From the NCBI RefSeq assembly GCF_000422885.1, contig NZ_KE383944.1, positions 30,604-94,603 of the forward strand: DNA of 64,000 nucleotides, in the 5' to 3' direction. Every line of letters starts with the position of its first letter. The first letter of the stretch is position 1. The position numbers and the translations under genes were made by a program. Positions 50,727 through 59,833 of this stretch are shown piece after piece. Below the pieces are notes generated by a model, which was given only the letters and a program-made list of their open reading frames with translations, searched no databases and was not told where the DNA came from. This DNA is from Ottowia thiooxydans DSM 14619. GTDB lineage: Bacteria; Pseudomonadota; Gammaproteobacteria; Burkholderiales; Burkholderiaceae_C.

Positions 50727-51896
50727 CTATTTTTGCTCAACAGTCTCCACAACCAGATCAACATAAGTATCCGGGCCCGAGGTTAGCCGAATGCGCACGG
50801 GCAGATATTGCAAGCTAGGGGCAAACCAGATTTCAGCCATGATAGGTCCGCGGGGCTTCGCTAGAGGCCTGGGCTTAAGGTGCACGGCTTGCACAGGGCC
50901 GAGTCGGGGGAGATGCACGGTGTCTTCACCAATCACGTCGTACGTCCATTCATCCACTCCCCCAGGGCGTGCGAGCCAGAAGTTGAGCTGGCTGCCTGGT
51001 TGTAGTTTCAACTGGCCCGTGGCAAAGCGATGCCCTAGCTCCAGGAACTGGCTGGCCGCATCCTGTACATCTTGCGGGCGTGGGACGCGGTCACCGTTAT
51101 CCAGGCGCACATCTTCACCTATGCGAACGCCTCTTCGCTTAGAGCGTACTTGCTCCTCATACACCTCCGGGCGCAAGCCGCTTTCGGTGATCTCGCCTTG
51201 GCTGGTGAAGCGCGAGGACAGCAAAAACCCCACATCCAGTTGTATGACAGCCTGATACCGCGTGCCATCCCGTTGCCAAAGAACCTGCGCGTTCCCATGG
51301 AGCTCGCCACGGAAATTCCCACCCAGGTCATAACGCAACCGGGTGTTTGCAGGCCAGCCCGCCAGGAAAGCAGGAGGCGTGTCGCTGGCACTGGCACTCG
51401 CGGCGGCCATAGGAGCAGGCAGGGGTGTAGAAGCGTCGCTTACCTGGGCTCCTGGTTCGGCTTCTGATGCGGGCTTGTCCGGTGCCTGCGCGACGGTGCT
51501 TGCGGGTTCCGCCGCACTGGCTTGCGCGAGGGGCGGCTCGGTGATTGTTTCTTCTGGTGGTTCTTGCGCGATCGGGACGCTGGCTGGTCCCTGCGGGGGC
51601 TTCGGAGTACGCGCCTGAGCAGGCTTGGCCGTTGCAATGCGCACGGAAGGCTTTTGAGGCGGCGGGGCGCGGGGCGCTGCTACGGGTTGCGGCTCGGGCG
51701 CCTGCGGGGCAATGGACCGTGTGTAGAACGGTTCGGCCACCTCCTTGAGCACGCTGGGAGCTTGCATCAGGCTTGCGAGCCATGCCAGCGCCAGGACATG
51801 CAGCACAAACGTAATCAGCGTGGCAACGGTTAAGCCACGCGCAGCCGTACGGCGTGGGCCTTGTTTGAACTCGGTGGTGCTTAGCGTCCGGGCCAC
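50727..51896 (-). CDS. DUF3108 domain protein with TonB-like Pro-rich N-terminus
   Basis: 389 residues from GTG 51896 (the only early start that keeps the membrane anchor). One N-terminal membrane segment (VATLITFVLHVLALAWLASL), a Pro/Ala-rich spacer (~residues 55-175), then a beta-rich DUF3108-type domain (RLRYDLGGNFRGELHGNAQV, LQYLPVRIRL). Likely anchored in the inner membrane with the domain in the periplasm. It overlaps the M61 peptidase gene by 16 bases in the dsbC cluster, so an envelope role is likely. Function unknown. Confidence 0.75.
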   Translation of the reverse strand: MARTLSTTEFKQGPRRTAARGLTVATLITFVLHVLALAWLASLMQAPSVLKEVAEPFYTRSIAPQAPEPQPVAAPRAPPPQKPSVRIATAKPAQARTPKPPQGPASVPIAQEPPEETITEPPLAQASAAEPASTVAQAPDKPASEAEPGAQVSDASTPLPAPMAAASASASDTPPAFLAGWPANTRLRYDLGGNFRGELHGNAQVLWQRDGTRYQAVIQLDVGFLLSSRFTSQGEITESGLRPEVYEEQVRSKRRGVRIGEDVRLDNGDRVPRPQDVQDAASQFLELGHRFATGQLKLQPGSQLNFWLARPGGVDEWTYDVIGEDTVHLPRLGPVQAVHLKPRPLAKPRGPIMAEIWFAPSLQYLPVRIRLTSGPDTYVDLVVETVEQK

Positions 51897-53689
51897 GGGC
51901 GTGCGCTTGCCGGCAGCGGATCTCCCGCTACCCCGTCGGGTGGCAGTAGGCGCCAGGTGGTGACGCCGGTTGGAAGGGCAAGCGACAGGCGAAGCAGCCT
52001 TTTATCGCGAGCCACCAGTGCCGTGACCTGTCGCGCCGCACCCGCATAAAGAGGCAAATCCTCCAGCTTGTTCATGCGCCAGCTTGTCGCGGGTACACCT
52101 CGTGTGGCTGAAAGCTCCACGCCAATCCATTCGTCTCCAGCGGCCAAGCCAGCGCTCGCCGCAGCGCCACCGGCAAGCACTACTTTCACGACGATATTCC
52201 CGTCTGTCTCGCTCACTCGCAATCCCAGCACCTGAGCCAGTTGCGAAGGCTCATCCAGCAACCTGACACCTTGGGCCTGCAGCAACTGTTTCAGGGGCAG
52301 CTCGCTGGTGCCGTGTACCCAGTGACCCACTTCGCGCTCAAAACTGCGCCCCCCTAGTTCGGACAGTACGGCAACGAAGTCGCTTTCAGCCATGGGGCCA
52401 CCCTGGCAGCGCTGCCACAAAGCGCGCATCACGTCGTCGAGGGTGGTTCTGCCCTCGCTGCGCAAAGTGAGGTCGAAGCACAGGGCTACCAGTGCACCTT
52501 TGGTGTAGTAGCTGATGGTGCTGTTGGGCGTGTTTTCATCCGGGCGATAATATTTAGTCCAGGCGTCAAAGCTGGCTTCGGCCACAGATTGCACGTGGCG
52601 ACCAGGCGCTTGCTGAACTTGATTGATCGTCTTCGTCAGCAATTTGAAATAGCCGGCATCGTCTATGAGGCCGGCTCGGCGCAAGATCAGATCGTCGTAG
52701 TAGCTTGTGAACCCCTCGAAGAACCAAAGAAGCTGGGTGTAGTTTTCCTGGGTGTAGTCGTAGCGCGCGAACTCGGAAGGCCGCAGGCGCTTGACATTCC
52801 ACGTATGGAAATATTCATGGCTGATGAGCCCCAGCAGTGTGGTGTAGCCCTCGCTTGCACGTGCTTGTTCCTGGCGGGGTAGATCGCGCCGTGTGCAAAT
52901 CAGCGCGGTGCTGAAGCGGTGTTCAAGCCCACCATAACCATCGTCCACGGCGCTCAACATGAACAAATAGTGTTGATGTGGTGGCGTCTTGGCGCCGTGC
53001 CAGAAGCGTATGGCCGCCTCGCAGATTTTTTGCGTGTCCTGGAGCAGGCGCGCGCCATCGAACGATGCAGGCGCACCGGCGACTACAAACCGGTGCTCAA
53101 CCCCGCCCGCGATGAAGCTGCCGCTCCAGAAAACGCCCATCTCCACCGGGCTGTCGGCCAGTTCGTCATAGTTGGCCGCGGTATACGAGCCGAAACCATC
53201 AGAGGTGGTGCGACTTGGCGTGAGCGCAGTAGCGAGCTTCCAGTCGGGCGCGCCGCTTGGTTTGGCTATTTTGAGGGTATGAGGCGCCTCTTCATGCCCA
53301 TGCACGCGCAGGCACAAGCTGGTGGGGTTGAAAAAGCCTCGTTGGCTATCCAGCCAAGCGGTGCGCACCGAGTTATCAAAAGCATAGACCTTATAGCGCA
53401 GCACCAGTGGCCGCTCTGGATCGCAGGCGATGTCCCAGGTGCATTTGTCGATCTGCTGAACGCGACAGGCGCTGCGCCCCTGTCGAGCCTGCAGACCGTG
53501 CAGATGGCGGGCAAACTCGCGCACCAGATAGCTGCCGGGAATCCAGACCGGTAGCGACACACGTTGCCGCTTGGCTGGCTGTGCTACGGTGAGTTCCACC
53601 ACGAACTCATGGTCCGCCGGATTGGCAGGCTCGATGAGATAGTGCGCCGCGGCGGCGATTTTGCGCTGAGATGGTTTGCGTGAAGACAT
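51881..53689 (-). CDS. M61-family (glycyl aminopeptidase-like) metallopeptidase with PDZ domain
   Basis: 602 residues. Zinc site H291/E292/H295 in SHEYFHTWN with a third ligand E325 (FFEGFTSYY). An N-terminal M61 beta domain (VWIPGSYLVREFARHL) precedes the thermolysin-like core, and a PDZ domain occupies about residues 490-580. No clear signal peptide, so it may be cytoplasmic. Cotranscribed with the DUF3108 gene, with which it overlaps. Physiological substrate unknown. Confidence 0.9.
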   Translation of the reverse strand: MSSRKPSQRKIAAAAHYLIEPANPADHEFVVELTVAQPAKRQRVSLPVWIPGSYLVREFARHLHGLQARQGRSACRVQQIDKCTWDIACDPERPLVLRYKVYAFDNSVRTAWLDSQRGFFNPTSLCLRVHGHEEAPHTLKIAKPSGAPDWKLATALTPSRTTSDGFGSYTAANYDELADSPVEMGVFWSGSFIAGGVEHRFVVAGAPASFDGARLLQDTQKICEAAIRFWHGAKTPPHQHYLFMLSAVDDGYGGLEHRFSTALICTRRDLPRQEQARASEGYTTLLGLISHEYFHTWNVKRLRPSEFARYDYTQENYTQLLWFFEGFTSYYDDLILRRAGLIDDAGYFKLLTKTINQVQQAPGRHVQSVAEASFDAWTKYYRPDENTPNSTISYYTKGALVALCFDLTLRSEGRTTLDDVMRALWQRCQGGPMAESDFVAVLSELGGRSFEREVGHWVHGTSELPLKQLLQAQGVRLLDEPSQLAQVLGLRVSETDGNIVVKVVLAGGAAASAGLAAGDEWIGVELSATRGVPATSWRMNKLEDLPLYAGAARQVTALVARDKRLLRLSLALPTGVTTWRLLPPDGVAGDPLPASARPWPGR

Positions 53690-53732
53690 ATGGCAGGCAC
53701 TTAACAGCTCAATGGCGCGCGGGCGCGGCGCA

Positions 53733-54443
53733 TCAGCGCGTGAGGAGTTTTTCTACCTGTTGAGCATTGATGGCGCCAGGCACGCGAGTGCCGTCTGCGA
53801 ACACCAGGGTGGGTGTGCCGGTAATGCGGTACTTTTTGGCGAACTCCACGTTCGCTGTGAGGGCGTCGGTGTTGCAGCTGGCGGCCTTGGGCTGCGTATT
53901 GCTCAGCATCCAGTCAGACCAGGCTTTGGCCTTATCCTTGGCGCACCAGATGTTTCGCGATTTTTCTTCTGAGTCAGCACCAAGAATGGGTGTCAGAAAT
54001 AGATGGACCGTCACGTTGTTGACGTTCTGCATGTCCTTCTCGAACCGCTTGCAATAGCCGCAGTTGGGGTCTTCGAATACCGCCACTTTGCGCTTGCCAT
54101 TGCCACGAACGATGGTGAAGGCGTTTTTCAGCGGCAAATCCTTGAAGTCGATCGCGGTCAGTTTTTCAACGCGTTCGTCGGTCAGGTTCTTGCGGTTGCG
54201 GGTATCCAGCAGGCTTCCCTGGATCAGGTAGTTCCCCTCGGCATCGGTGTAGAGGATATCGGTGCCCACGCGCACCTCAAACAACCCAGGCATGGCCGTC
54301 TTGGTGATCTCATCGATTTGCGCCAGCGCAGGGATGCGTTCGGCCAAGTTCTTGCGGATGGCCGCTTCCTGCGTCTGGGCCATCACGGGGAGTGCGAAGG
54401 CCATTGCAAGCAGAAGGGCGATTTTTTGTTTTGAGGTCATCAT
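53733..54443 (-). CDS. dsbC: Thiol:disulfide interchange protein DsbC
   Basis: 236 residues. Signal peptide of about 22 residues (to VMAQ), an N-terminal dimerisation domain, then a thioredoxin fold with active site CGYC (C128-C131) and the cis-proline in TGTPTLVF. A structural disulfide is likely between Cys in NIWCAKD and AASCNTD. Periplasmic isomerase that corrects wrong disulfides. It lies between ubiH-like and M61 genes on one strand. Confidence 0.94.
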   Translation of the reverse strand: MMTSKQKIALLLAMAFALPVMAQTQEAAIRKNLAERIPALAQIDEITKTAMPGLFEVRVGTDILYTDAEGNYLIQGSLLDTRNRKNLTDERVEKLTAIDFKDLPLKNAFTIVRGNGKRKVAVFEDPNCGYCKRFEKDMQNVNNVTVHLFLTPILGADSEEKSRNIWCAKDKAKAWSDWMLSNTQPKAASCNTDALTANVEFAKKYRITGTPTLVFADGTRVPGAINAQQVEKLLTR

Positions 54444-54454
54444 GAAGATACCGA

Positions 54455-55630
54455 CTAATCGGATGTAAAGGGTGTACGAGGCATTTGGGCGTCCGCAGTT
54501 CCCATGGCCAGACGGGCAATTCCCGACTTTAACGGCCCGCTATGGTCGAATATGGTCATGCCCCAGTTGCGCAGCGAGGCCAGCATGCCCTCGGGGCGGC
54601 TAAAGAGTTGTTGCATGGCATCGGTCGTCAGGCTCATGCGCAGCCAATCTGCCTGGCGTGCCCGTTCATAACGGCGCAGGAGCCGCATATCTCCCGGGCT
54701 GCGCCACGATGGCCGTGAGGCCAGTACCCCAGCCAGCTCGCTGACATCGCCCAAACCCACGTTCAGCCCTTGCCCGGCCAGTGGGTGCATGGCGTGCGCC
54801 GCGTCTCCAGCCAGCGCAAAGCTCTCGCCGGGCCGGCCAGGCATGGTGCCTACCCATCTTTTGGCGTGCGCCAGCATTAAAGGCCAGGATGCCCGTTCAG
54901 CGGCCATAGCGACTGCGCCCAATGCGCCGCCACTGGTCTCAGCCAATTGCGCGGCAAACGCGCCTGGCTCGCAATTCATCAATTCACTCACCCGCTCTGT
55001 GCGCACCGACCAAACCACAGCGACCTGTTTGCCCTGCGGACCGTCCAGAGGTAGAAAAGCCAGAATTTCGCCCCCTGGGGTGAACCACTGCCTAGCCACC
55101 TGTCCGTGGGCATGCTCGCAGTCAATTCTGGTGGCGATGGCATGCTGTGGGTAGAGCGTGGTGCTGAACTCCACCCCAAGCGCAGCCCTGGTTTGGCTCG
55201 CTCTGCCCTCGCATACCACTGTGAGCGGCGCATGTACGGGTGAAGGAACTTCCTCAATAGCCCCCTGGTAGCGCACGGCATCGGCCAGTTTCGCTTCCAG
55301 GGCGGGAACATCAACGATCCAGTTCAGCGCTGCAACGTTCTGGGTGTCTGCGGAAAACTGCAGGTGTCCCTGCTGGTCCCCGTGCACCTGCATCTCCAGC
55401 ACCGGCGTGGCAAAGCGTTCATCGGGCCAGCAGCGCAGGGATTCGAGCAAGGCTTTGGCTTTGGGGCTAAGCGCATAGGCGCGCACGTCCCCATGGCCGC
55501 TGGCCGGATCGCGCGGAGGGGAAACCAATGAAACGCGCAGCCTTTCGCGCGCCAGAAGCAATGCCAGCACGCGGCCTACGATGCCGGCGCCGCGGATGCA
55601 GATGTCAGGAGTGAGCGCCATGAGGGCCAT
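54455..55630 (-). CDS. ubiH: FAD-dependent monooxygenase of the UbiH/UbiI family
   Basis: 391 residues. N-terminal FAD Rossmann motif CIRGAGIVGRVLALLLARE, a GD motif and second FAD contact in GDAAHAMHPLAGQGLNVGLG, and a ubiquinone-monooxygenase C-terminus. Hydroxylates an aromatic ring in ubiquinone synthesis; which position (UbiH, UbiI or a dual enzyme) cannot be told here. The start could also be three codons later. dsbC follows 11 bp downstream. Confidence 0.82.
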   Translation of the reverse strand: MALMALTPDICIRGAGIVGRVLALLLARERLRVSLVSPPRDPASGHGDVRAYALSPKAKALLESLRCWPDERFATPVLEMQVHGDQQGHLQFSADTQNVAALNWIVDVPALEAKLADAVRYQGAIEEVPSPVHAPLTVVCEGRASQTRAALGVEFSTTLYPQHAIATRIDCEHAHGQVARQWFTPGGEILAFLPLDGPQGKQVAVVWSVRTERVSELMNCEPGAFAAQLAETSGGALGAVAMAAERASWPLMLAHAKRWVGTMPGRPGESFALAGDAAHAMHPLAGQGLNVGLGDVSELAGVLASRPSWRSPGDMRLLRRYERARQADWLRMSLTTDAMQQLFSRPEGMLASLRNWGMTIFDHSGPLKSGIARLAMGTADAQMPRTPFTSD

Positions 55631-55715
55631 TGTAGGCGGCGCTCAGGGAGCGTGTTCATGTGCGCCCACAATCCATTCCGCCAGTATGAACCCGCTATCC
55701 ACACCGCTGGCGTTT

Positions 55716-56489
55716 TCAGTCCTTGTAAGTGGGATCAATTCGCTCGAGATGCCGGAGCAGGGCAGGCCATTCCAGCATGCCGTAGCGCCGGGTGACCTGA
55801 GGTTTCCATTGTGACTGGGCCAGCGCAATGACTTCAGGTGCGAGCAAATTCAGATCTGTATTGCAGGACATCGCGTCGATTTGAGCCCGGCAAGACAACT
55901 CCAACCTATACATGGCATTGAAAGCTTCTGGTACGGTCTCGCCCAGGGTTAAAAGCCCATGGTTTCGCAAAATGAGGACCTCTGCGTCACCAAGGTTTTC
56001 GATCAGCGACGTGCGCTCGTTCTCGTCGAAGCCACTCCCTCCAAAGCGGTGATAGCCGATCTTGTCAAAGCGCGTCGCGGTCTGAGTGAGTTGCAACAGG
56101 CCGCACTTCAGTGCGGAAACCGCCATGCCGGCCCTGGTGTGGGTGTGCATGATGCAGGCCATCTCAGGGCGGGCCGCGTGTATGGTGCTGTGAATACGAA
56201 AGCCAGCGCGGCTGATACCCAGATCCAGTTCTGAATTGGAGATGATGTCTCCATTTCCGTTGATCTTGACCAGATTGGATGCGGTAATTTCTGTGTACAG
56301 CAATCCATAGGGGTTGATCAGAAAATGATCTGGCTCGCCTGGAACCGCCACCGAGATATGGTTGGCGATCATGTCCGTCATTCCATACTCGGCGGTCAAC
56401 CGGTATGCCGCCGCCAGGTTGACCCTGGCGTCCCATTCTTCAGGGCTGACTTCAGATCGCTTGGACCTGACTACTACGCTTGTTCTCAT
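55716..56489 (-). CDS. Class II aldolase/adducin-family protein
   Basis: 257 residues. A class II aldolase fold with IANHISVAVPG, CIMHTHTRAGMAVSAL (the HxH zinc ligands) and ILRNHGLLTLG (the later His). The zinc site therefore looks intact, favouring an aldolase or decarboxylase over a structural adducin role. The start overlaps the end of the FAH gene (ATGA), last gene of the hydroxy-acid operon. Substrate unknown. Confidence 0.88.
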   Translation of the reverse strand: MRTSVVVRSKRSEVSPEEWDARVNLAAAYRLTAEYGMTDMIANHISVAVPGEPDHFLINPYGLLYTEITASNLVKINGNGDIISNSELDLGISRAGFRIHSTIHAARPEMACIMHTHTRAGMAVSALKCGLLQLTQTATRFDKIGYHRFGGSGFDENERTSLIENLGDAEVLILRNHGLLTLGETVPEAFNAMYRLELSCRAQIDAMSCNTDLNLLAPEVIALAQSQWKPQVTRRYGMLEWPALLRHLERIDPTYKD

Positions 56490-57316
56490 CGTGGCTCCTG
56501 CTTGTCGGGGGATTCCAATGCCTTGCGGTCGTGGCCTACTCGTATGATCCGGTTCCGTAGCGAACCCAGCCCTGAAATCGAAATGTCTACAACATCGCCG
56601 TGCTGCAGATCGGGTGAGGTTCCGTCCGTCCCCATCCAGATGACATCACCTGGCCACAAAGTCAGGTAGCGTGACATGCGGCTGATGAAGTGCGAGACCC
56701 CGAAGATCATGGCTTCCGTGTCGAACTCGTGCTGCAAGGCGCCATTGAGTCGTATGCTGGTCTTGGCGCCGCTTGGGTCGAACTGGGTTTCGATCCACGG
56801 CCCCATCGGCTTGAAGGTGTCGGTGTTCTTGCAGCGCCAGAAGGTGCGGTCGGATTTTTGCCAATCTCGTTCGCTTACATCATTGCCAATGGTGTAGCCC
56901 AGGATCACGCCCGGTACTTCGCTCTCCTCAATACCTTTCGCTTTCTTGCCGATCACCACGACCAGCTCGGCTTCGTACTGAACACGTGGGCCCGCATCTG
57001 CAGGCACGAGTATGTCGCGTCCGTGTGCCAGCAGCGCATTGTTTCCCCGATAGCCGATGTCAGCTGCAGTCGGCAGCTTGGCCTCTACCCCCGTGCGGCG
57101 AGACATGGCCAGTACATGGTCTGCGTAGTTCATGCCCGCGGCGTAGAACGTGGTGGGAATCACCGGGACCTCCAGCACGACGTCCGCAAATGCCAGGCGC
57201 TGCCCGGTTTTCTCGTATCCGTTGAAAGGGTCTCCGCGTACTGGCGAAACGTGATCGTCATCATTCAGCAAGCCAAACTGAACCGTATCGTTCGTCGAAA
57301 ATCGTATCCACCGCAT
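56486..57316 (-). CDS. Fumarylacetoacetate hydrolase-family protein
   Basis: 276 residues from ATG 57316, with GGAGAG seven bases before. The FAH C-terminal domain has YEAELVVVIGKKAKGI and GYTIGNDVSERDWQ with the acidic metal ligands, and LTLWPGDVIWMGTDGT. Family members cleave C-C bonds in beta-diketone-like acids or act as hydratases or decarboxylases on aromatic-ring products. It lies between the hydroxy-acid oxidase and the aldolase in one operon, so it handles a downstream acid. Exact reaction unknown. Confidence 0.9.
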   Translation of the reverse strand: MRWIRFSTNDTVQFGLLNDDDHVSPVRGDPFNGYEKTGQRLAFADVVLEVPVIPTTFYAAGMNYADHVLAMSRRTGVEAKLPTAADIGYRGNNALLAHGRDILVPADAGPRVQYEAELVVVIGKKAKGIEESEVPGVILGYTIGNDVSERDWQKSDRTFWRCKNTDTFKPMGPWIETQFDPSGAKTSIRLNGALQHEFDTEAMIFGVSHFISRMSRYLTLWPGDVIWMGTDGTSPDLQHGDVVDISISGLGSLRNRIIRVGHDRKALESPDKQEPR

Positions 57317-57328
57317 ATGCAATCTCTC

Positions 57329-58564
57329 CTACGTAAAGTTCACGGCACTATCCAGGCTTCTGGCACGATGCCCTCCGGCGCCGAAGTGCTCTGACACGGT
57401 TGCGAGCAGGTCACCGTTCACGGTGCTCAGATCTCGCATGCCGCAAAGGCGCATTGAACGGTCCAGCTCATCTTTCAGTATGGAAAGCGAGCGCATCGCT
57501 CCGGGTTCACCTGCCGCGAGTGCGCCATACAGGGTTGCTCGCCCCACCAGTACGCCTGAAGCTCCCGCAGCGCAGGCCTTGAGCACATCAACCCCGCGGC
57601 GAACGCCGCCATCCACGAAGACCGGTATACGGCCAGCCACGCCGCCAAGGACATCGGGCAGCGCATCCATTGTGGCAATGCCTCCATCCAATTGCCTTCC
57701 GCCGTGGTTTGACACGACGATGGCGTCGCAACCCATCTTGACCAACTCGGCCGCATCATCGCCGCGAACCACGCCTTTCACAATGAGGCGCCTTGGCCAT
57801 TTGTCCCGAATTTCCTTCAGTCGATCCCAGTCGAAAGACGGGTCGTAGCTTTTGCCCACACTGGTCATGGCTCCATTGACTGTGTTCATGCTTCGATCGA
57901 GTTCAAGCAGATTCTCAGGTGACGGAAAGCCTCTAAGGGCCACGCCGAGTGTCCAACGCGGATGCCGCATTCCGTCTAATGCAATCTTCCATCCCATGCG
58001 GAAAGGAGTCCGAAAGCCGTTGCGAAGGTCTCGTTCCCGTTTGCCACCAACGGGCAGGTCGACGGTAATCATCAACGCCTCGTAGTCGGCATCACGCGCC
58101 CGGTCGATCAGCCGGTTCAGCAACTCGCGATCTTTGAGGATGTAGGCTTGAAACCAATGCCGGCCGGGAGCCTCGCGGGCAATCCGCTCTATGGATGCGG
58201 TAGCCGAGGTCGACAAGGTGTAGGGCAGCCCAAAATGAGCGGCCGCCTTGGCTAATGCCACATCGGTCGTTCGCCGTCCGTAACCACCACCTCCGGTGGG
58301 GGCAATCGCCACAGGCATGCCTGCCGGTGCGCCAAAGATAAGTTGGGTGGTGGACACTTTCTCGACATTGACCAACACCCGTGGACGCAAGCGAAGCCGC
58401 GTAAACGCTTCGCGATTGCCGCGCAGTGTGCACTCGTCTTCTGCACCGCCGTCGTAGAAGTCAAACATCACGCGGGGGAGATAGCGCGATGCGGCTTGCC
58501 GCAAATCCTCGATGGACTGTGCCCGCAGCGCCACCTTTTCCCAGTACAACTTGCCAAACATCAT
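57329..58564 (-). CDS. FMN-dependent alpha-hydroxy-acid oxidase/dehydrogenase
   Basis: 411 residues. TIM-barrel flavoenzyme (lactate, mandelate or glycolate type) with the active site VSNHGGRQLDG (His base) and FMN contacts IPVFVDGGVRRGVDVLKACA and TVDLPVGGKRERDLRNGFR, plus YLPRVMFDFYDGGAEDE near the N-terminus. The internal insert of membrane-bound mandelate dehydrogenases cannot be judged by eye. Its ATG directly follows the TAA of the Bug gene. Oxidises a 2-hydroxy acid to a 2-oxo acid, probably the compound bound by the neighbouring receptor. Confidence 0.9.
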   Translation of the reverse strand: MMFGKLYWEKVALRAQSIEDLRQAASRYLPRVMFDFYDGGAEDECTLRGNREAFTRLRLRPRVLVNVEKVSTTQLIFGAPAGMPVAIAPTGGGGYGRRTTDVALAKAAAHFGLPYTLSTSATASIERIAREAPGRHWFQAYILKDRELLNRLIDRARDADYEALMITVDLPVGGKRERDLRNGFRTPFRMGWKIALDGMRHPRWTLGVALRGFPSPENLLELDRSMNTVNGAMTSVGKSYDPSFDWDRLKEIRDKWPRRLIVKGVVRGDDAAELVKMGCDAIVVSNHGGRQLDGGIATMDALPDVLGGVAGRIPVFVDGGVRRGVDVLKACAAGASGVLVGRATLYGALAAGEPGAMRSLSILKDELDRSMRLCGMRDLSTVNGDLLATVSEHFGAGGHRARSLDSAVNFT

Positions 58565-59527
58565 TTATTGCTCTGAGAAGCCGCCGTCGGCGATGATTTT
58601 TGTCCACCGTTCCTTGTCTCTTTTGAGGAAGGCAGTAAATTCGTCGGGAGTGCTTCCCACGATCTCTTGCCCCACCTGGGCACCTCGGTCCCGAACCGCA
58701 CCGGATGTCACAGAGGTGCGAACCGCCTTGAATACAGCGTCGATGACGGACTGGGGAGTTCCTGCTGGAGCCAACAGACCGGACCAGGGGTGCGCCTCCT
58801 CGAAGCCCACAAAGCCTAGTTCCTTCATGGTGGGCACATCTGGATAGCGAGGGTCACGTACGGCGGTAGTCGTCGCGAGTCCGCGAACGCGCTTACCGGC
58901 CAGCAGATCTGCCAAACCACCGAAAGGGTTGAAGATGAAGGTAATCTGGCTACCAATCACATCCTGGACTGCAGGCGCGCTTCCCTTATAGGGCACGTGC
59001 AGCATATTGACCCCCGCCTGCTTCTTGAGCAATTCAGCGGCCAGATGAGCGGAGCCGCCGGTTCCTGCAGACCCGAAACTAATGGTGGACTTGCCCGCCT
59101 TGGCTGCGGCAATCAGATCCGCGAGTGATCGGTAGGGCAGGCCGGTACTGACAATCAACATCAGGGGGCTGCTGACGACCTGGGAGATCGGTACGAAGTC
59201 CTTGACCGGGTCATATCTTGGGTTCTTCATCAACAGCGGATTGACGTTGTGATTCAGCGATGTGTAGATCAGCGTGTAACCATCGGGAGCCGCTGCGGCA
59301 ACGGCTTGCGTTGCAATCAATCCGTTCGCTCCGGCACGGTTCTCCACTACGACCGCCACACCCAGTGCTTTCGTCAAGTCCTCCGCCAGCGCTCTGGCCG
59401 TCGCATCAGTGGGTCCTCCGGCAGCAAACGGCACCACAAGTTTGATGGGTTTTACCGGGTAGGTTTGCGCAACGGCTGGAACAGCGGCCAAGGCCAGCCA
59501 GACGAAGAAGGAAAAAAAGGTACGCAT
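58565..59527 (-). CDS. Bug/TctC-family extracytoplasmic solute receptor
   Basis: 320 residues from ATG 59527. Sec-type signal peptide RTFFSFFVWLALAAVPAVAQ. Bug signatures: VPFAAGGPTDATAR, VENRAGANGL, AAPDGYTLIY, YDPVKDFVPI. Likely ligand is a hydroxy-carboxylate, as the operon continues with an alpha-hydroxy-acid oxidase, FAH hydrolase and aldolase. No tctAB membrane genes are next to it. First gene of its operon. Confidence 0.92.
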   Translation of the reverse strand: MRTFFSFFVWLALAAVPAVAQTYPVKPIKLVVPFAAGGPTDATARALAEDLTKALGVAVVVENRAGANGLIATQAVAAAAPDGYTLIYTSLNHNVNPLLMKNPRYDPVKDFVPISQVVSSPLMLIVSTGLPYRSLADLIAAAKAGKSTISFGSAGTGGSAHLAAELLKKQAGVNMLHVPYKGSAPAVQDVIGSQITFIFNPFGGLADLLAGKRVRGLATTTAVRDPRYPDVPTMKELGFVGFEEAHPWSGLLAPAGTPQSVIDAVFKAVRTSVTSGAVRDRGAQVGQEIVGSTPDEFTAFLKRDKERWTKIIADGGFSEQ

Positions 59528-59833
59528 GGTTGGATTCCTGTAGCAGTTTCGATGTCTCCGGGGGAGATTCAGAGCAGAGCCGAAGTGCCGCACATGACCG
59601 GAGGGCGCCAGGCTTCCAAGGTCGCCTCGAAAACGAGTCTATGGGGCAGAAGCGGTCCACGGGCATGTGGACGTGAAACCTCTGATTTCCACATCAGAAA
59701 CCAGCGAGCAGGAAACTGTGTCCTTCCTGGAGCTTGTTCCCGGTCGAGCCGGGCCGCCTTGCCAGCGTTCAGAGACAATGCAAGATTCGGCTACGCTTTT
59801 CGCATATTTCTCGTGCTTATTTGGATGCCAAGA
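59528..59833. other. Divergent promoter region between the Bug operon and the MOSC gene
   Basis: 306 bases without a convincing gene. Must contain the promoters of the minus-strand hydroxy-acid operon and of the plus-strand MOSC gene. No regulator is adjacent and no clear operator is seen. Confidence 0.5.
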
